A stretch of 64,000 nt of DNA, taken from assembly GCA_002389765.1 (NCBI GenBank), contig DGQM01000018.1, forward strand, positions 1 to 64,000. Reading direction: 5' to 3'. The position numbers and the translations under genes were made by a program. Source of the DNA: Bacteroidetes bacterium UBA4414. GTDB lineage: Bacteria; Bacteroidota; Bacteroidia; Chitinophagales; Chitinophagaceae. This document shows, piece after piece, positions 26,939 to 36,608 of the stretch (its first letter is position 1; the number at the start of each line of letters is the position of its first letter). The notes under the pieces were generated by a model. It made no database searches and was not told the DNA's origin. It worked only from the letters and a program-made list of their open reading frames with translations.

Positions 26939-27916
26939 TTACTCTTTAATAAATTTTGAAACGCATCTGTTACCATCACCATCTGTAGCCCTGACGATAT
27001 AGATACCTTTCGAGTAACCCGAAATATCTATTGTAGCTTTTTTATCTATTGAAGTATTATATACTACTCTACCTTTCACATCACAAATAAGTACGGTTGC
27101 TTTATCTGCGACACCTATTGTTATTGCATCTGTAGCCGGATTCGGAAACACTTTAACCATGCCTACTGCAACTACATTGTTTACGGCTGCAGGTGGCGGT
27201 GTATATTTCAAACCACAAGCAGAGTCTTTTGTATATAGCGTATTAATCTCTGTGCCGGACAATGCTCGGTTGTAAAAGCGTACATCATCGATATTGCCCT
27301 GAAAATAACGCGTAAGCCCTGTGCCTTGTCCACCTATATTAAATGGTGTAGTTGTATTCACTAAAGAATCTACCAATATTGATGATGTATCGAGCACACC
27401 ATTTACATATATATTAGTCAGCCCTCCTTTTGCCCATGTCATAGCAACGTGTATCCATGTAGTATCAGGAAGTACAGTTCTTCCCAACATAGTAGATTCA
27501 TAAGTTTTGCCTTGTAAGGCTAACGCTAGTTTATTATTACTATATACACCAAACAGATATTCATCGCCAATACTATTATCCCATTTTGAAACGATTGCAC
27601 CTTCGCCACCAAGCAAAACATCAATGTATATCCATGCAGAAATGGTTAAGCCATCCATAACACTGTACTTTGCAGCATTACCTGCAGACACATAACCGCC
27701 ACCAACAAATTTCAGCGAATTATTACCACCAAAACGGTCGTGAGAACGAACGTGCACAGCATTGTAACTAACAAGAATACCTGTAGATGTACCATCTTTA
27801 AAACTATCTGCACCATTGAATGTAAAACAAGCTTTAAGGCTGTCTGATAATGATTGTGCATGTGTAGTAGATGCCAGTCCAAGCAAGGTTACCACTGTAA
27901 GTAATAGTCTCTTCAT
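26939..27916 (-). CDS. Secreted LamG-like (concanavalin A-like) protein, T9SS cargo
   Basis: About 325 residues. Signal peptide MKRLLLTVVTLLGLASTTHAQ; a LamG/concanavalin A-like jelly-roll domain (about 25-225) with GLTISAWIYID, WIHVAMTW and GNIDDVRFYNRALSG, the classic LamG_3 pattern of phage and bacterial surface proteins; and a C-terminal type A T9SS sorting domain (VFPNPATDAITI ... KGIYIVRATDGDG ... VSKFIKE). The ATG at 27916 is chosen since an upstream in-frame ATG at 27964 would put 16 residues before the signal peptide and run into the terminator at 27956-27988. Probably a surface-exposed or secreted glycan-binding protein; ligand unknown. Confidence 0.9.
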   Translation of the reverse strand: MKRLLLTVVTLLGLASTTHAQSLSDSLKACFTFNGADSFKDGTSTGILVSYNAVHVRSHDRFGGNNSLKFVGGGYVSAGNAAKYSVMDGLTISAWIYIDVLLGGEGAIVSKWDNSIGDEYLFGVYSNNKLALALQGKTYESTMLGRTVLPDTTWIHVAMTWAKGGLTNIYVNGVLDTSSILVDSLVNTTTPFNIGGQGTGLTRYFQGNIDDVRFYNRALSGTEINTLYTKDSACGLKYTPPPAAVNNVVAVGMVKVFPNPATDAITIGVADKATVLICDVKGRVVYNTSIDKKATIDISGYSKGIYIVRATDGDGNRCVSKFIKE

Positions 27917-27955
27917 ATTGTTATGTTTTGATAATTTTTTGAAAGGATGAAAACA

Positions 27956-27988
27956 AGGGTGCATAAGTGACCATACTTATAGCACCCT
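27956..27988 (-). terminator. Terminator of the hypothetical secreted protein gene
   Basis: An inverted repeat AGGGTGCATAAGT/ACTTATAGCACCCT with one bulged base, followed on the minus strand by TGTTTTC, 20 bases past the stop at 28009. Confidence 0.65.
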
Positions 27989-28008
27989 ATGATGAACAGG
28001 GAAAATCT

Positions 28009-28938
28009 TTATTCTACACCACAGCCTACAACAGGGGCCTGAAATGCCAGCTTACCAAAGCGAGGGATTTTTGCGTAAGCAGTACCATCATACTCAAACA
28101 CATACGTGTTTTTGCATACCCAATAGCTACCATCGTAGCGCTTGTAAATAACAGATGCATCAATGTTTTTACTTTCAGGGTAGCCGGTCAATGAATTACG
28201 TTTTACATTTTCAGTGCTTACCAGTATTGTCTTTATTACTTTATCTACTTTCAGTTCAGGTTCGTTTTCCAGAGATGCTTTGAACCTATCGCCTATAGCT
28301 TTTTCTATTTCAGCATTTGTAGTTGCTGCAGATGCACGTGTTACAAAATTGCTCAGGTCTTTTATTTTATCTGTAACTTTTACGTTAATAGTACCTGATG
28401 CCAGTAAAGTGCCATTGCTTGCTACTTTTGTATCTTTAGCACTTACCACTTCTACTTTTACAAGAATGGTAGCGCCTATTTTCACGTTCTTGCCCAATTT
28501 GTTCAGGAACATACGGAATGCATCTTCTACAAGGTCATATTGTTCATAATACCAACCACGATCGCTCATCAGCGGCACACCTGCAGCATCGCCACCAACG
28601 TAGTAGCCTGCACCTGCGGCACTACTGTAGCTATATACTTTCATATTCTCTCCACGAAACTGTTCGCTTGTGTAGGTTACTCCATTTGCAGAAAAGCGAA
28701 CATCATAATAATCGCAATCAGCACAAACATCTTTCAATTTTTGTGAGAAGTAGGCACGGAAATACAGTGGCTCGCCCAATGTATATTCTTTTAGATAATC
28801 AGATTCGTTATCGCCGGAAGGGTTGTGATAATCTATTTTCTTGTTAAAGAATACCACCTCACCTTTATGCTTGTCGGCTTGTGCATAAGAAGTAGTTGTC
28901 ATAGTAGCTGCAAGCAGCAGCAGTGCAATTTGTTTCAT
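28009..28938 (-). CDS. Exported protein of unknown function
   Basis: A 309-residue protein with a clear signal peptide (MKQIALLLLAATMTTTSYAQ). I do not recognise a family. Visible traits: a CADC pair (CxxC) around residues 72-75 in KDVCADCDYY, aromatic-rich mixed beta sequence, a helical segment LVEDAFRMFLNKLGK (about 137-151), a repeated beta pattern of alternating Val/Lys, and a C-terminus with isolated Cys residues (WVCKNTY and VVGCGVE) that could form a disulphide. No lipobox and no T9SS sorting domain, so a periplasmic location is most likely. It is followed by its own terminator and lies downstream of, but 108 bases from, the two-component pair, which suggests separate transcription. 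Confidence 0.75.
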   Translation of the reverse strand: MKQIALLLLAATMTTTSYAQADKHKGEVVFFNKKIDYHNPSGDNESDYLKEYTLGEPLYFRAYFSQKLKDVCADCDYYDVRFSANGVTYTSEQFRGENMKVYSYSSAAGAGYYVGGDAAGVPLMSDRGWYYEQYDLVEDAFRMFLNKLGKNVKIGATILVKVEVVSAKDTKVASNGTLLASGTINVKVTDKIKDLSNFVTRASAATTNAEIEKAIGDRFKASLENEPELKVDKVIKTILVSTENVKRNSLTGYPESKNIDASVIYKRYDGSYWVCKNTYVFEYDGTAYAKIPRFGKLAFQAPVVGCGVE

Positions 28939-29046
28939 AACTTGTTGATTATGAAATCAAAGCTATCATCAACACATGCTTATTCATTACAACAATTCAC
29001 GAGCGGTGCGTATCAATTCATAAACGTTTCATTATAATCATGAAAG

Positions 29047-29808
29047 CTATTGTCCTACCCTTACTTCCTTCAGTACATCTTCCAGTTCACCCTTCTTTTC
29101 TTTAGATACCGGCACGGATATTTTATTATCCATCACCAACATGCTTTCGCCTTTGTTGTATTTCGTGACAAAGTTAAAATTGACCATATAAGACCTGTGC
29201 GGGCGATAAAAATGTTTACGTGCATTCAAGACATCTTCAAAAAATTTCAGCTTTTTACTTACCAGTATTTTAGAGCCATTACGCAGCCACACATGTGTGT
29301 ATGCACCTTCTGCCTCCAATAAAATGATATCAAGCACCTCTACAAACAGCAAACCGTCTGATACAGGCAATGCGATACGGGAAAATTCGTTAGCGGTATT
29401 GTTTTCTTTAAATAGCTCTACACGCTTCTGCATATTAGCAGCATGCAGTTTATGGCTTACTTTTTCAAGTGCAACATTTAGCTGGTCTATATTAACCGGC
29501 TTCAGCAAATAGTCTATTGCAGATACCTCAAAGGCTTTCAAAGCATACTCGCTATAAGCGGTTATAAATATGATTTCGAAATTTACATCCTTTATAAAGT
29601 CGAGCAATTCAAAACCATTGTAGCCCGGCATCTCTATATCGAGCAGTACCAGTTGAGGTGCAGTTTTGTGTATCAGCTTCACCCCATCAGGGATATTCGA
29701 TGCCTCGCCCATATACTCAACATTCGGGCAATACTGTGATAGTATATTTTTCAGCGCCCTTCTTGCTGGCTCTTCGTCGTCAATAATGATGGTTCTTATC
29801 TTTTCCAT
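29047..29808 (-). CDS. LytTR-family response regulator
   Basis: About 253 residues. Receiver domain 1-120 with acidic pocket IIIDDEEPA (7-15), phosphoacceptor Asp57 in LVLLDIEMPG, a Thr/Tyr switch (FITAYSEYALKAFE) and Lys in YLLKPV. The C-terminal LytTR DNA-binding domain (about 150-250) has EGAYTHVWLRNGSKILVSKKL and FYRPHRSYMVNF. I start at the ATG at 29808; an in-frame TTG two codons earlier overlaps nothing useful. The start lies six bases after the stop of the histidine kinase, so the two genes form an operon and a cognate pair. Target promoters are unknown. Confidence 0.93.
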   Translation of the reverse strand: MEKIRTIIIDDEEPARRALKNILSQYCPNVEYMGEASNIPDGVKLIHKTAPQLVLLDIEMPGYNGFELLDFIKDVNFEIIFITAYSEYALKAFEVSAIDYLLKPVNIDQLNVALEKVSHKLHAANMQKRVELFKENNTANEFSRIALPVSDGLLFVEVLDIILLEAEGAYTHVWLRNGSKILVSKKLKFFEDVLNARKHFYRPHRSYMVNFNFVTKYNKGESMLVMDNKISVPVSKEKKGELEDVLKEVRVGQ

Positions 29809-29814
29809 TTTCAA

Positions 29815-32739
29815 CTATATGTACTCTACAGGCAGATGCAATACCACCATTGTACCTGTTGGCTTGTCATCTGTTCCTAAATCAATTGTTTGCAATCCTA
29901 TCTTACCCTGATAGTATTTATTTAATAATTCTAACCGCTGTTGTGTGGCATTTACCGCAAAGCTTTTATGTGATTTTACCTTTCTGGCATTTATTTCATC
30001 TGCTCGTTTGCGCCCTACACCGTTATCTGTAATGGTGCATACCAGTTGCTTTTGTGTATGTAGTAATTCAAATTGTATAGACAGTTTTTTGTCACCTTCT
30101 TTGTGCAGCAGCCCGTGCTTCAGTGCATTTTCTACAAACGGTTGTATTATCATGGCCGGTATGGCAAGCTCTTCCTTATCTGCTACACCAACTACCGTCA
30201 GTGCATATTCAAACTGTTTACCAAAGCGTAGTTTCTCCAGCTCCAGATATAGCTCCAGCATTTCCAGCTCTTCCTGCAGGGGCAACTTATCCTTGCCTGA
30301 TGCATCCAATACTTTCCTCATCAGCGTGCTGAATTTGCTGAAGTATATATTTGCATTACGTATATCGTTTTGCAATACCAGATCTTGTATAGAATTAAGT
30401 GCGTTATATACAAAATGCGGATTCATTTGCGCCTTCAGCGCGGCAAGTTGCGATGAGCGAATACCTTGCTCCAACTGATTTCTTTTATTGATAGTACGTA
30501 TACGCAGAAAGAACACACCCGAAACAAGCAGAACCAACCCCAGGCCAGCAACTACAAAAAACCACCACTCCATCCAGAATGGCTTCGCCACATGAATCTT
30601 GATGGTGGCGGTATTTACCGATACCCCTCCGTCTTCATTGTAAGCACGCACCATAAAAGTATAATCTCCCGGAGGCAATGATGTAAACCTAGCATAGTCT
30701 GTATTGTATCCACTCTCTGTCCATACGGTATCCAAGCCTTGCATCTTGTAGCTGTAAGAATACTGGTGCTTGTGCGTAAAACCCTGCGTACCAAAATAGA
30801 CAATCAGTTTATTTTGATTGTATGGCAGTTTGATATGCGTATATATGGGCACTTCCTCATCATTTACCAGCAGGCGCTTCAGGTATATATTGGGCTTGAT
30901 GCTGTTGACTGTACGGATATTTGCAGGAAATGTTATCAGGCCTTTGTTAGTAGCTAGATACACGGTGTTATCCGCGACATATATCTGCCTGATTTCTGCA
31001 TTGGGCAAGCCATCGTGCCAATCTATATAGCTTACATTGTCTGTATTTGTATTGATAACATTAAACCCTTTTTCTGTAGCTACCCACACCAGCGAATCCT
31101 TACAATAAATAGCGCGTACGTTATTACCATTCAACTTATCTGTACCGGATATGTTGCTGATGATACGCGCATTGTTTACCCGCATCAAACCACTGGCTAC
31201 CGTACCTATCCAAAGATGCCCTTTGCTATCGGTCTTCATAGATGTAGCAAATACTTTTTGCCCGTTGTACAGCAATTCCTTTTCTCTGTTCAGCGTATCA
31301 TAATAATAGGTACCATCAGAATAGCCCACCCACTTCAGCATATCTGCTGATGTATAAGCCACATAGCGAGCCGCTTTTAGCTTGAGGAAGTGTATACTAT
31401 CTATGACATTCCCGCGCAACTGCATCCAACCCGCATTTTGTATAGATGCAAATAACGTTTTACCATTATCGGCAAAACATATGTCCCTGAATCCACTTCG
31501 CCCTATTTCAGATGTTCGCCCCTTATCTGCTTCATAGTAAGAGGTAACACCCTGCGCAATGATGTATTTGGTTTCAGTAGTATCAACTATTATTTTGCGC
31601 ACCATAGATACGGCTTGCTGTGGCTTTACCGGTTGTGATACTTTACCGTTGCGTATCATATCTACCACACCATTAAAATAACCAAGCAGTATATCCTTCT
31701 TTCGGTTGATATACATAGACGTTACATTGTCTGACGATATACCCGATGATGCCTGACTATAAAACATGATATCAATATTGGGCACTATATATATGCCATT
31801 ATCAAGCGATGTAAACCAATAATTATTTTCACCATCGCGCATTACGTTTGATATATCTGCGTCTCTGAAAAAACGTATTCCGTTGTATTGCAGATTAAGG
31901 TCGGCATCTACACACAATGCACCTTCTTGTGTACAAAGCCATATAAACTTGCCTACGGCACTCACAGTAAAAATGCGGCTTCCTGCTAATGCTGGTGGTA
32001 TTTGTTTTAGTACAATCAGTGAATCATTCCTGATTTCGGAGAGGTAATAATCACGCTCCGGATTTATCTCCGTAAACATCATTAACCTGCTGCCATGATA
32101 AAATATATAGTTGCGGTTTTGCACTATACGTGGCAATAACCCGGGCAGGTTTGTTTTATCAATTTTCGTGAACTTTCCTTTTTGCAGCCTATGCACTCCT
32201 TGCCCTATTACAGATACATATATGCTGCCATCTGTAGCATACAGCATATTGGAAGCAAGCGCACTCCTTGCTTCTGCAGAATAATACCATCGTTGAATTT
32301 TATTTGTAGAGATGTCATAATGTGCTACACCACCTACTATGGTATAATAAACACCGTTATCCCCAATTGCATTTTCAGGGAACGTGGGATATTCTTTAGA
32401 AACGTCTACGGCTATCTTCAACGAATCGCCTGCTATATAAAATATCTGCCCGTTGAAGTTTTTGCACCACATGCGCCCATGCGTATCTTCTTTCAGGTCT
32501 GATATGCTTTTACCATTTTGCCCGGCACAAGTATATTGCTTTACCTGCTTGCCATCGTAACGAAAAACACCTTCATTTCCCGCCACCCATATATAGCCTG
32601 CTTTATCCTGACGAATACTGTAGACTTCGCTACCGATAATATTTTCGGTTTCTTTAGGCTGATAGAAATAAGGATGCTGTGCCTTTGCTACAAAACACAG
32701 GCACAACAATGATACCAATATCCATTGCCTGAAAAACAT
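29815..32739 (-). CDS. Sensor histidine kinase with periplasmic beta-propeller (LytS/YesM type)
   Basis: A 974-residue sensor. Signal peptide 1-20; two seven-bladed-type propeller regions built from repeats such as GYIWVAGNEGVFRYDG and KGHLWIGTVASGLMRV (about 25-620); a Y_Y_Y domain (about 640-720: YSYKMQGLDTVWTESGY, LPPGDYTFMVRAYNEDGG); one transmembrane helix (WWFFVVAGLGLVLLVSGVFF); a His_kinase domain with the phosphorylated His775 in QMNPHFVYNALNSIQ; and a short HATPase with FVENALKHG and ITDNGVGR. This is the reduced, one-component-SusC-independent form of the hybrid two-component systems known in Bacteroidota: kinase and regulator are separate here. The ligand is unknown; glycan breakdown products are typical for relatives. 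Confidence 0.93.
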   Translation of the reverse strand: MFFRQWILVSLLCLCFVAKAQHPYFYQPKETENIIGSEVYSIRQDKAGYIWVAGNEGVFRYDGKQVKQYTCAGQNGKSISDLKEDTHGRMWCKNFNGQIFYIAGDSLKIAVDVSKEYPTFPENAIGDNGVYYTIVGGVAHYDISTNKIQRWYYSAEARSALASNMLYATDGSIYVSVIGQGVHRLQKGKFTKIDKTNLPGLLPRIVQNRNYIFYHGSRLMMFTEINPERDYYLSEIRNDSLIVLKQIPPALAGSRIFTVSAVGKFIWLCTQEGALCVDADLNLQYNGIRFFRDADISNVMRDGENNYWFTSLDNGIYIVPNIDIMFYSQASSGISSDNVTSMYINRKKDILLGYFNGVVDMIRNGKVSQPVKPQQAVSMVRKIIVDTTETKYIIAQGVTSYYEADKGRTSEIGRSGFRDICFADNGKTLFASIQNAGWMQLRGNVIDSIHFLKLKAARYVAYTSADMLKWVGYSDGTYYYDTLNREKELLYNGQKVFATSMKTDSKGHLWIGTVASGLMRVNNARIISNISGTDKLNGNNVRAIYCKDSLVWVATEKGFNVINTNTDNVSYIDWHDGLPNAEIRQIYVADNTVYLATNKGLITFPANIRTVNSIKPNIYLKRLLVNDEEVPIYTHIKLPYNQNKLIVYFGTQGFTHKHQYSYSYKMQGLDTVWTESGYNTDYARFTSLPPGDYTFMVRAYNEDGGVSVNTATIKIHVAKPFWMEWWFFVVAGLGLVLLVSGVFFLRIRTINKRNQLEQGIRSSQLAALKAQMNPHFVYNALNSIQDLVLQNDIRNANIYFSKFSTLMRKVLDASGKDKLPLQEELEMLELYLELEKLRFGKQFEYALTVVGVADKEELAIPAMIIQPFVENALKHGLLHKEGDKKLSIQFELLHTQKQLVCTITDNGVGRKRADEINARKVKSHKSFAVNATQQRLELLNKYYQGKIGLQTIDLGTDDKPTGTMVVLHLPVEYI

Positions 32740-32815
32740 ACAACAAGGTACAGGTTTGCGCTGTTTCTTAGTAGCTATTCTTCATGAACAGTCTTTTTCA
32801 ATTCATGAACGTACG

Positions 32816-33337
32816 TTAGTAATTAGGAATCTTACTCCTGTCTGCTTTTTGCAGGTAGCTGCTGAATTTGTTGAGGTTGGAAAATATATTGCACATGTAC
32901 TCGGGAAACTTATTGATATTCTGATATTTCAATACGTTTACCATTACAGCATTGTTCTCGCTACGCAGTGCGATGTTTGCACTCAGGTCTTTATCTGCAT
33001 CGGCCAGCATATCTCTGATGATTGCCTCCCAAACATAGCCGCTGAATGTGTAGTGATATTTATCGAAAAACGGTTTATAGCGTTTTATCACCCTGATATC
33101 ATCCAGATTTATTACAAAATCGTACAGGTGGTATTCTTTGTCGGAGTTGAGCGGGAAACACTTACCTTCTTCCCACGGCCCAAGTGATGCCAGTGTAACG
33201 CTGTCGGGCTTTGCCGCGGGCTTCTTAGCCTTATTATTTGTTGCCTGCTTGGAAACAGATTTCTTTTTGGGAGTTACCTGTGCCATAAGACCTGCCGAAA
33301 ACAGGCATAATATGAGAATTGATAATAGTCTTTTCAT
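32816..33337 (-). CDS. Small exported protein of unknown function
   Basis: About 173 residues starting at the ATG at 33337, where a signal peptide (MKRLLSILILCLFSAGLMAQ) begins; an upstream in-frame ATG at 33412 would add 25 residues with no signal features. After the signal is a Lys/Ala/Pro-rich linker (TPKKKSVSKQATNNKAKKPA), then a globular region with aromatic content (KRYKPFFDKYHYTFSGYVWE) and a helical C-terminus. I recognise no family. It sits 76 bases upstream of the histidine kinase start on the same strand, so it may be co-transcribed, but nothing shows a functional link. Confidence 0.65.
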   Translation of the reverse strand: MKRLLSILILCLFSAGLMAQVTPKKKSVSKQATNNKAKKPAAKPDSVTLASLGPWEEGKCFPLNSDKEYHLYDFVINLDDIRVIKRYKPFFDKYHYTFSGYVWEAIIRDMLADADKDLSANIALRSENNAVMVNVLKYQNINKFPEYMCNIFSNLNKFSSYLQKADRSKIPNY

Positions 33338-33496
33338 AATCCGTTGCTGTAAACTAACCCCTGTCTCTATACACAGTAAAAATACAGATATATTTTCATC
33401 AATCATACCCAAGCACCTGATTTATAAAAATTCATCATATATATTCGTTTAGCAAAACGGTTATATTTTTCACTTTCTATTATGTGTCATTTTCGG

Positions 33497-33504
33497 TAAC
33501 TTCG
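33497..33504 (+). promoter_or_regulatory. Probable -7 promoter element of the aconitase gene
   Basis: TAACTTCG differs from TAnnTTTG at one base and lies 45 bases before the ATG. Confidence 0.3.
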
Positions 33505-33548
33505 CGACGTCTTTTTAACCTCTAACAATTCAAAATATATTTTAAGTA

Positions 33549-35813
33549 ATGGCTTTTGATCTAGATCTTATCCAACGTTTGTATAGCGAATTGCCCGGCA
33601 AAGTAGCCGCAGCTCGTACACTGTTGGGTCGTCCGCTTACATTGGCAGAAAAAATATTGTATGCTCACTCTTTCGAGAAAGCAACACAGGCGTATACACG
33701 TGGTAAAGACTACGTAAACTTTGCACCCGATCGCGTTGCGATGCAGGATGCCACAGCGCAGATGGCGTTGTTGCAGTTTATGACTTGCGGACGTGCAAAA
33801 GTTGCAGTACCAAGCTCGGTACACTGCGACCACTTGATACAAGCTAAAGTAGGTGCAACACAAGATCTGGCAACTGCCAACGATGTAAACAAAGAAGTAT
33901 ACGACTTCCTTTCTTCTATATCAGACAAATACGGTATCGGCTTCTGGAAAGCAGGTGCAGGTATCATTCACCAGGTAGTATTGGAAAACTATGCTTTCCC
34001 TGGCGGCATGATGATTGGTACAGATAGCCACACACCAAACGCAGGTGGTCTGGGTATGATTGCCATAGGTGTTGGTGGTGCTGATGCGGTAGACGTAATG
34101 GCGGGCCTGCCTTGGGAGCTGAAAATGCCTAAACTGATAGGTGTGAAGCTGACAGGTAAAATGAACGGCTGGACTAGTGCTAAAGACATCATCCTGAAAG
34201 TAGCAGGTATACTTACTGTTAAAGGTGGTACCGGTGCTATCGTTGAATATTTTGGTGAAGGTGCTGATAGCCTGAGCGCAACTGGTAAAGGTACAATCTG
34301 TAACATGGGTGCTGAAATAGGTGCTACGTGTTCTCTGTTTGCATACGACGAGAAAATGGCAGACTACTTGCGTGGTACTGCACGTGCTGATATAGCAGAA
34401 CTGGCTAACGGTGTGAAAGAACACCTGCGTCCTGATGCTGAAGTATATGCAGACCCTGCTAAATACTACGATCAACTGATTGAAATAAACCTGGATGAAC
34501 TGGAACCGTACGTAAATGGTCCTTTCACTCCGGATCTGGCTACGCCTATCAGCAAAATGGCTGAAGTAGCAAAAGCAAACGGATGGCCTGAAGATGTAGA
34601 GGTTGCATTGATTGGTTCTTGTACCAACTCTTCTTACGAAGATATTTCTCGTGCTGCTTCTATTGCAGAAGATGCAATGGCAAAAGGCCTGAAAGCAAAA
34701 AGCGAATACACGATCACTCCGGGTTCTGAAATGGTACGCTTCACTATTGAGCGCGATGGTTTCCTGAAAACTTTCGATAAGATGGGTGGTGTGGTACTGG
34801 CAAACGCTTGTGGTCCTTGTATCGGCCAGTGGGCTCGCCACATCGACGATCCTAATCGTAAGAACACAATCGTTACATCATTCAACCGCAACTTTGCTAA
34901 GCGTAATGATGGTTATGCATCTACACACGCATTCGTAGCATCTCCTGAAATCGTTACTGCATTTGCTATATCAGGCAAACTGACTTTCAACCCGCTGAAA
35001 GACAAACTGATAAATGAAAAAGGTGAAGAAGTAATGCTGGATGAACCTAAAGGTTTTGAACTACCTTCTAAAGGTTTTGCTGTCGAAGACGCTGGTTACC
35101 AAGCACCTGCAGAAGACGGTAGCAAAGTAGAAGTAAAAGTAAATCCTGAAAGTTCTCGTCTGCAACTGTTAGCACCATTCTCTGCTTGGGAAGGTACTAA
35201 CCTGCATGGTTTGAAACTGTTGATTAAAGCATTCGGTAAATGTACTACTGACCACATCTCTATGGCTGGCCCGTGGTTGAAATTCCGTGGCCACCTCGAC
35301 AACATATCTAACAACATGTTGATTGGTGCCGTGAATGCTTTCAACAATGAAACTAACAAAGTTAAAAACCAACTGACTGGCGAATACGGTGAAGTACCTG
35401 CAGTACAACGCGCATACAAAGCACAGGGCATTGGCAGCGTAGTAGTAGGCGACGAAAACTACGGTGAAGGTAGCTCTCGCGAACATGCGGCTATGGAACC
35501 ACGCCACCTGGGTGTACGTGCGATAGTTGTTAAGAGCTTTGCTCGTATCCACGAAACAAACCTGAAAAAGCAAGGTATGCTGGCGTTGACATTCAACGAT
35601 AAAGCAGACTATGATAAAATACAGGAAGATGACAACATCGACATTCTGGGCCTGACTGATTTCAAAGAAGGTACACCACTGACTATGATTCTGAAACACA
35701 GTGATGGTAGCATTGACGAAATCATGCTGAACCACACTTACAATGCACAACAAATTGAATGGTTCAAAGCCGGTGGTGCATTGAATGTTATCCGTGCAGA
35801 ATTTGCTAAGTAA
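33549..35813 (+). CDS. Aconitate hydratase (mitochondrial-type)
   Basis: A 754-residue aconitase converting citrate to isocitrate in the TCA cycle. The [4Fe-4S] cysteines are Cys358 (GSCTNSSYEDI), Cys421 and Cys424 (NACGPCIGQW). Other family motifs include PSSVHCDHLIQ (88-98), GTDSHTPNAGGLG (157-169) and, in the swivelling C-terminal domain, GDENYGEGSSREHAAMEPR. The length and the opening place it with the mitochondrial/AcnA-like Bacteroidota form rather than AcnB. It is a single-gene unit with its own terminator and with biased, highly expressed codon use. Confidence 0.96.
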   Translation: MAFDLDLIQRLYSELPGKVAAARTLLGRPLTLAEKILYAHSFEKATQAYTRGKDYVNFAPDRVAMQDATAQMALLQFMTCGRAKVAVPSSVHCDHLIQAKVGATQDLATANDVNKEVYDFLSSISDKYGIGFWKAGAGIIHQVVLENYAFPGGMMIGTDSHTPNAGGLGMIAIGVGGADAVDVMAGLPWELKMPKLIGVKLTGKMNGWTSAKDIILKVAGILTVKGGTGAIVEYFGEGADSLSATGKGTICNMGAEIGATCSLFAYDEKMADYLRGTARADIAELANGVKEHLRPDAEVYADPAKYYDQLIEINLDELEPYVNGPFTPDLATPISKMAEVAKANGWPEDVEVALIGSCTNSSYEDISRAASIAEDAMAKGLKAKSEYTITPGSEMVRFTIERDGFLKTFDKMGGVVLANACGPCIGQWARHIDDPNRKNTIVTSFNRNFAKRNDGYASTHAFVASPEIVTAFAISGKLTFNPLKDKLINEKGEEVMLDEPKGFELPSKGFAVEDAGYQAPAEDGSKVEVKVNPESSRLQLLAPFSAWEGTNLHGLKLLIKAFGKCTTDHISMAGPWLKFRGHLDNISNNMLIGAVNAFNNETNKVKNQLTGEYGEVPAVQRAYKAQGIGSVVVGDENYGEGSSREHAAMEPRHLGVRAIVVKSFARIHETNLKKQGMLALTFNDKADYDKIQEDDNIDILGLTDFKEGTPLTMILKHSDGSIDEIMLNHTYNAQQIEWFKAGGALNVIRAEFAK

Positions 35814-35833
35814 TCAACACAAAGCAACATAAC

Positions 35834-35861
35834 AAAAGCCACATCTTCGGATGTGGCTTTT
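35834..35861 (+). terminator. Terminator of the aconitase gene
   Basis: A 12-base-pair stem AAAAGCCACATC/GATGTGGCTTTT capped by a TTCG tetraloop and followed by T-rich sequence, 20 bases past the stop. The A-run also lets it stop the convergent tcdA transcript. Confidence 0.9.
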
Positions 35862-35885
35862 TCTTTCTATATTAATTCGGTTTGT

Positions 35886-36608
35886 TTATCCTTCCATCAA
35901 ATCTCTGATGGCAACAGATGCTACACATGCACCAAATGTTGCTGGCAGGTAAGAGATAGTACCATAGGCAGATTTTTTGAAATTGCTGCCATCTGTCAAC
36001 ATCAACGATTCTTTTATAGGGTCTTCCGGAGAGAAGACCACTTTGATACCCTTGCGAATATTTGACTCTTTCAGCTTCTTACGTATCTGCTGTGCAAACG
36101 GGCAGTTGTAGGTTTTAGAAATATCCACCACTCGCAATTGCGTAGGGTCCAGCTTGGCGCCAGCTCCCATAGAGCTTACAATGCGCAGTCCTTTTTCATA
36201 AGCTGCTTTAATGAACGTAATCTTTGGCGTGATACTATCTATCGCCTCTACCACGTAATCATAATGTGTATCCAATACATCTGCTACTTTTTCGGGCGTT
36301 ATGAACTCCTTGATGCTACGCAACTTCAATTCGGGGTTGATAGCCAGCAGGCGTTCTGCCATGATATCTGCTTTAGACTGTCCGTGCGTGGTAGCCAATG
36401 CAGGCAATTGCCTGTTGCGATTGCTGGGGTCTACTATATCGCCATCTACAATGGTCATCTGCCCCACACCTGCACGACATACAAACTCTGCAGCAAATGA
36501 GCCTACACCACCCATACCCACAACCAACACATGTGAGTTAATGAGCTTATTCAATTTCTCTTTACCAATCAGTAATTCCGTACGCGAGAGCCAGCTTGTA
36601 TCTTTCAT
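35886..36608 (-). CDS. tcdA: tRNA threonylcarbamoyladenosine dehydratase
   Basis: A 240-residue E1-like (ThiF/MoeB superfamily) enzyme. ATP-binding motifs are VVGMGGVGSFAAE (29-41), the DGDIVDPSNRNRQ stretch and KADIMAERL, and EAIDSITPK. It activates and cyclises t6A37 to ct6A in ANN-decoding tRNAs, using the sulphur-free E. coli CsdL/YgdL type active site. The internal phrases SRTELLIG and VFSPEDP fit TcdA rather than ThiF or MoeB. Its ATG overlaps the stop of the upstream tatD-like gene by 4 bases (36605-36608), so the two are translationally coupled. Confidence 0.93.
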   Translation of the reverse strand: MKDTSWLSRTELLIGKEKLNKLINSHVLVVGMGGVGSFAAEFVCRAGVGQMTIVDGDIVDPSNRNRQLPALATTHGQSKADIMAERLLAINPELKLRSIKEFITPEKVADVLDTHYDYVVEAIDSITPKITFIKAAYEKGLRIVSSMGAGAKLDPTQLRVVDISKTYNCPFAQQIRKKLKESNIRKGIKVVFSPEDPIKESLMLTDGSNFKKSAYGTISYLPATFGACVASVAIRDLMEG

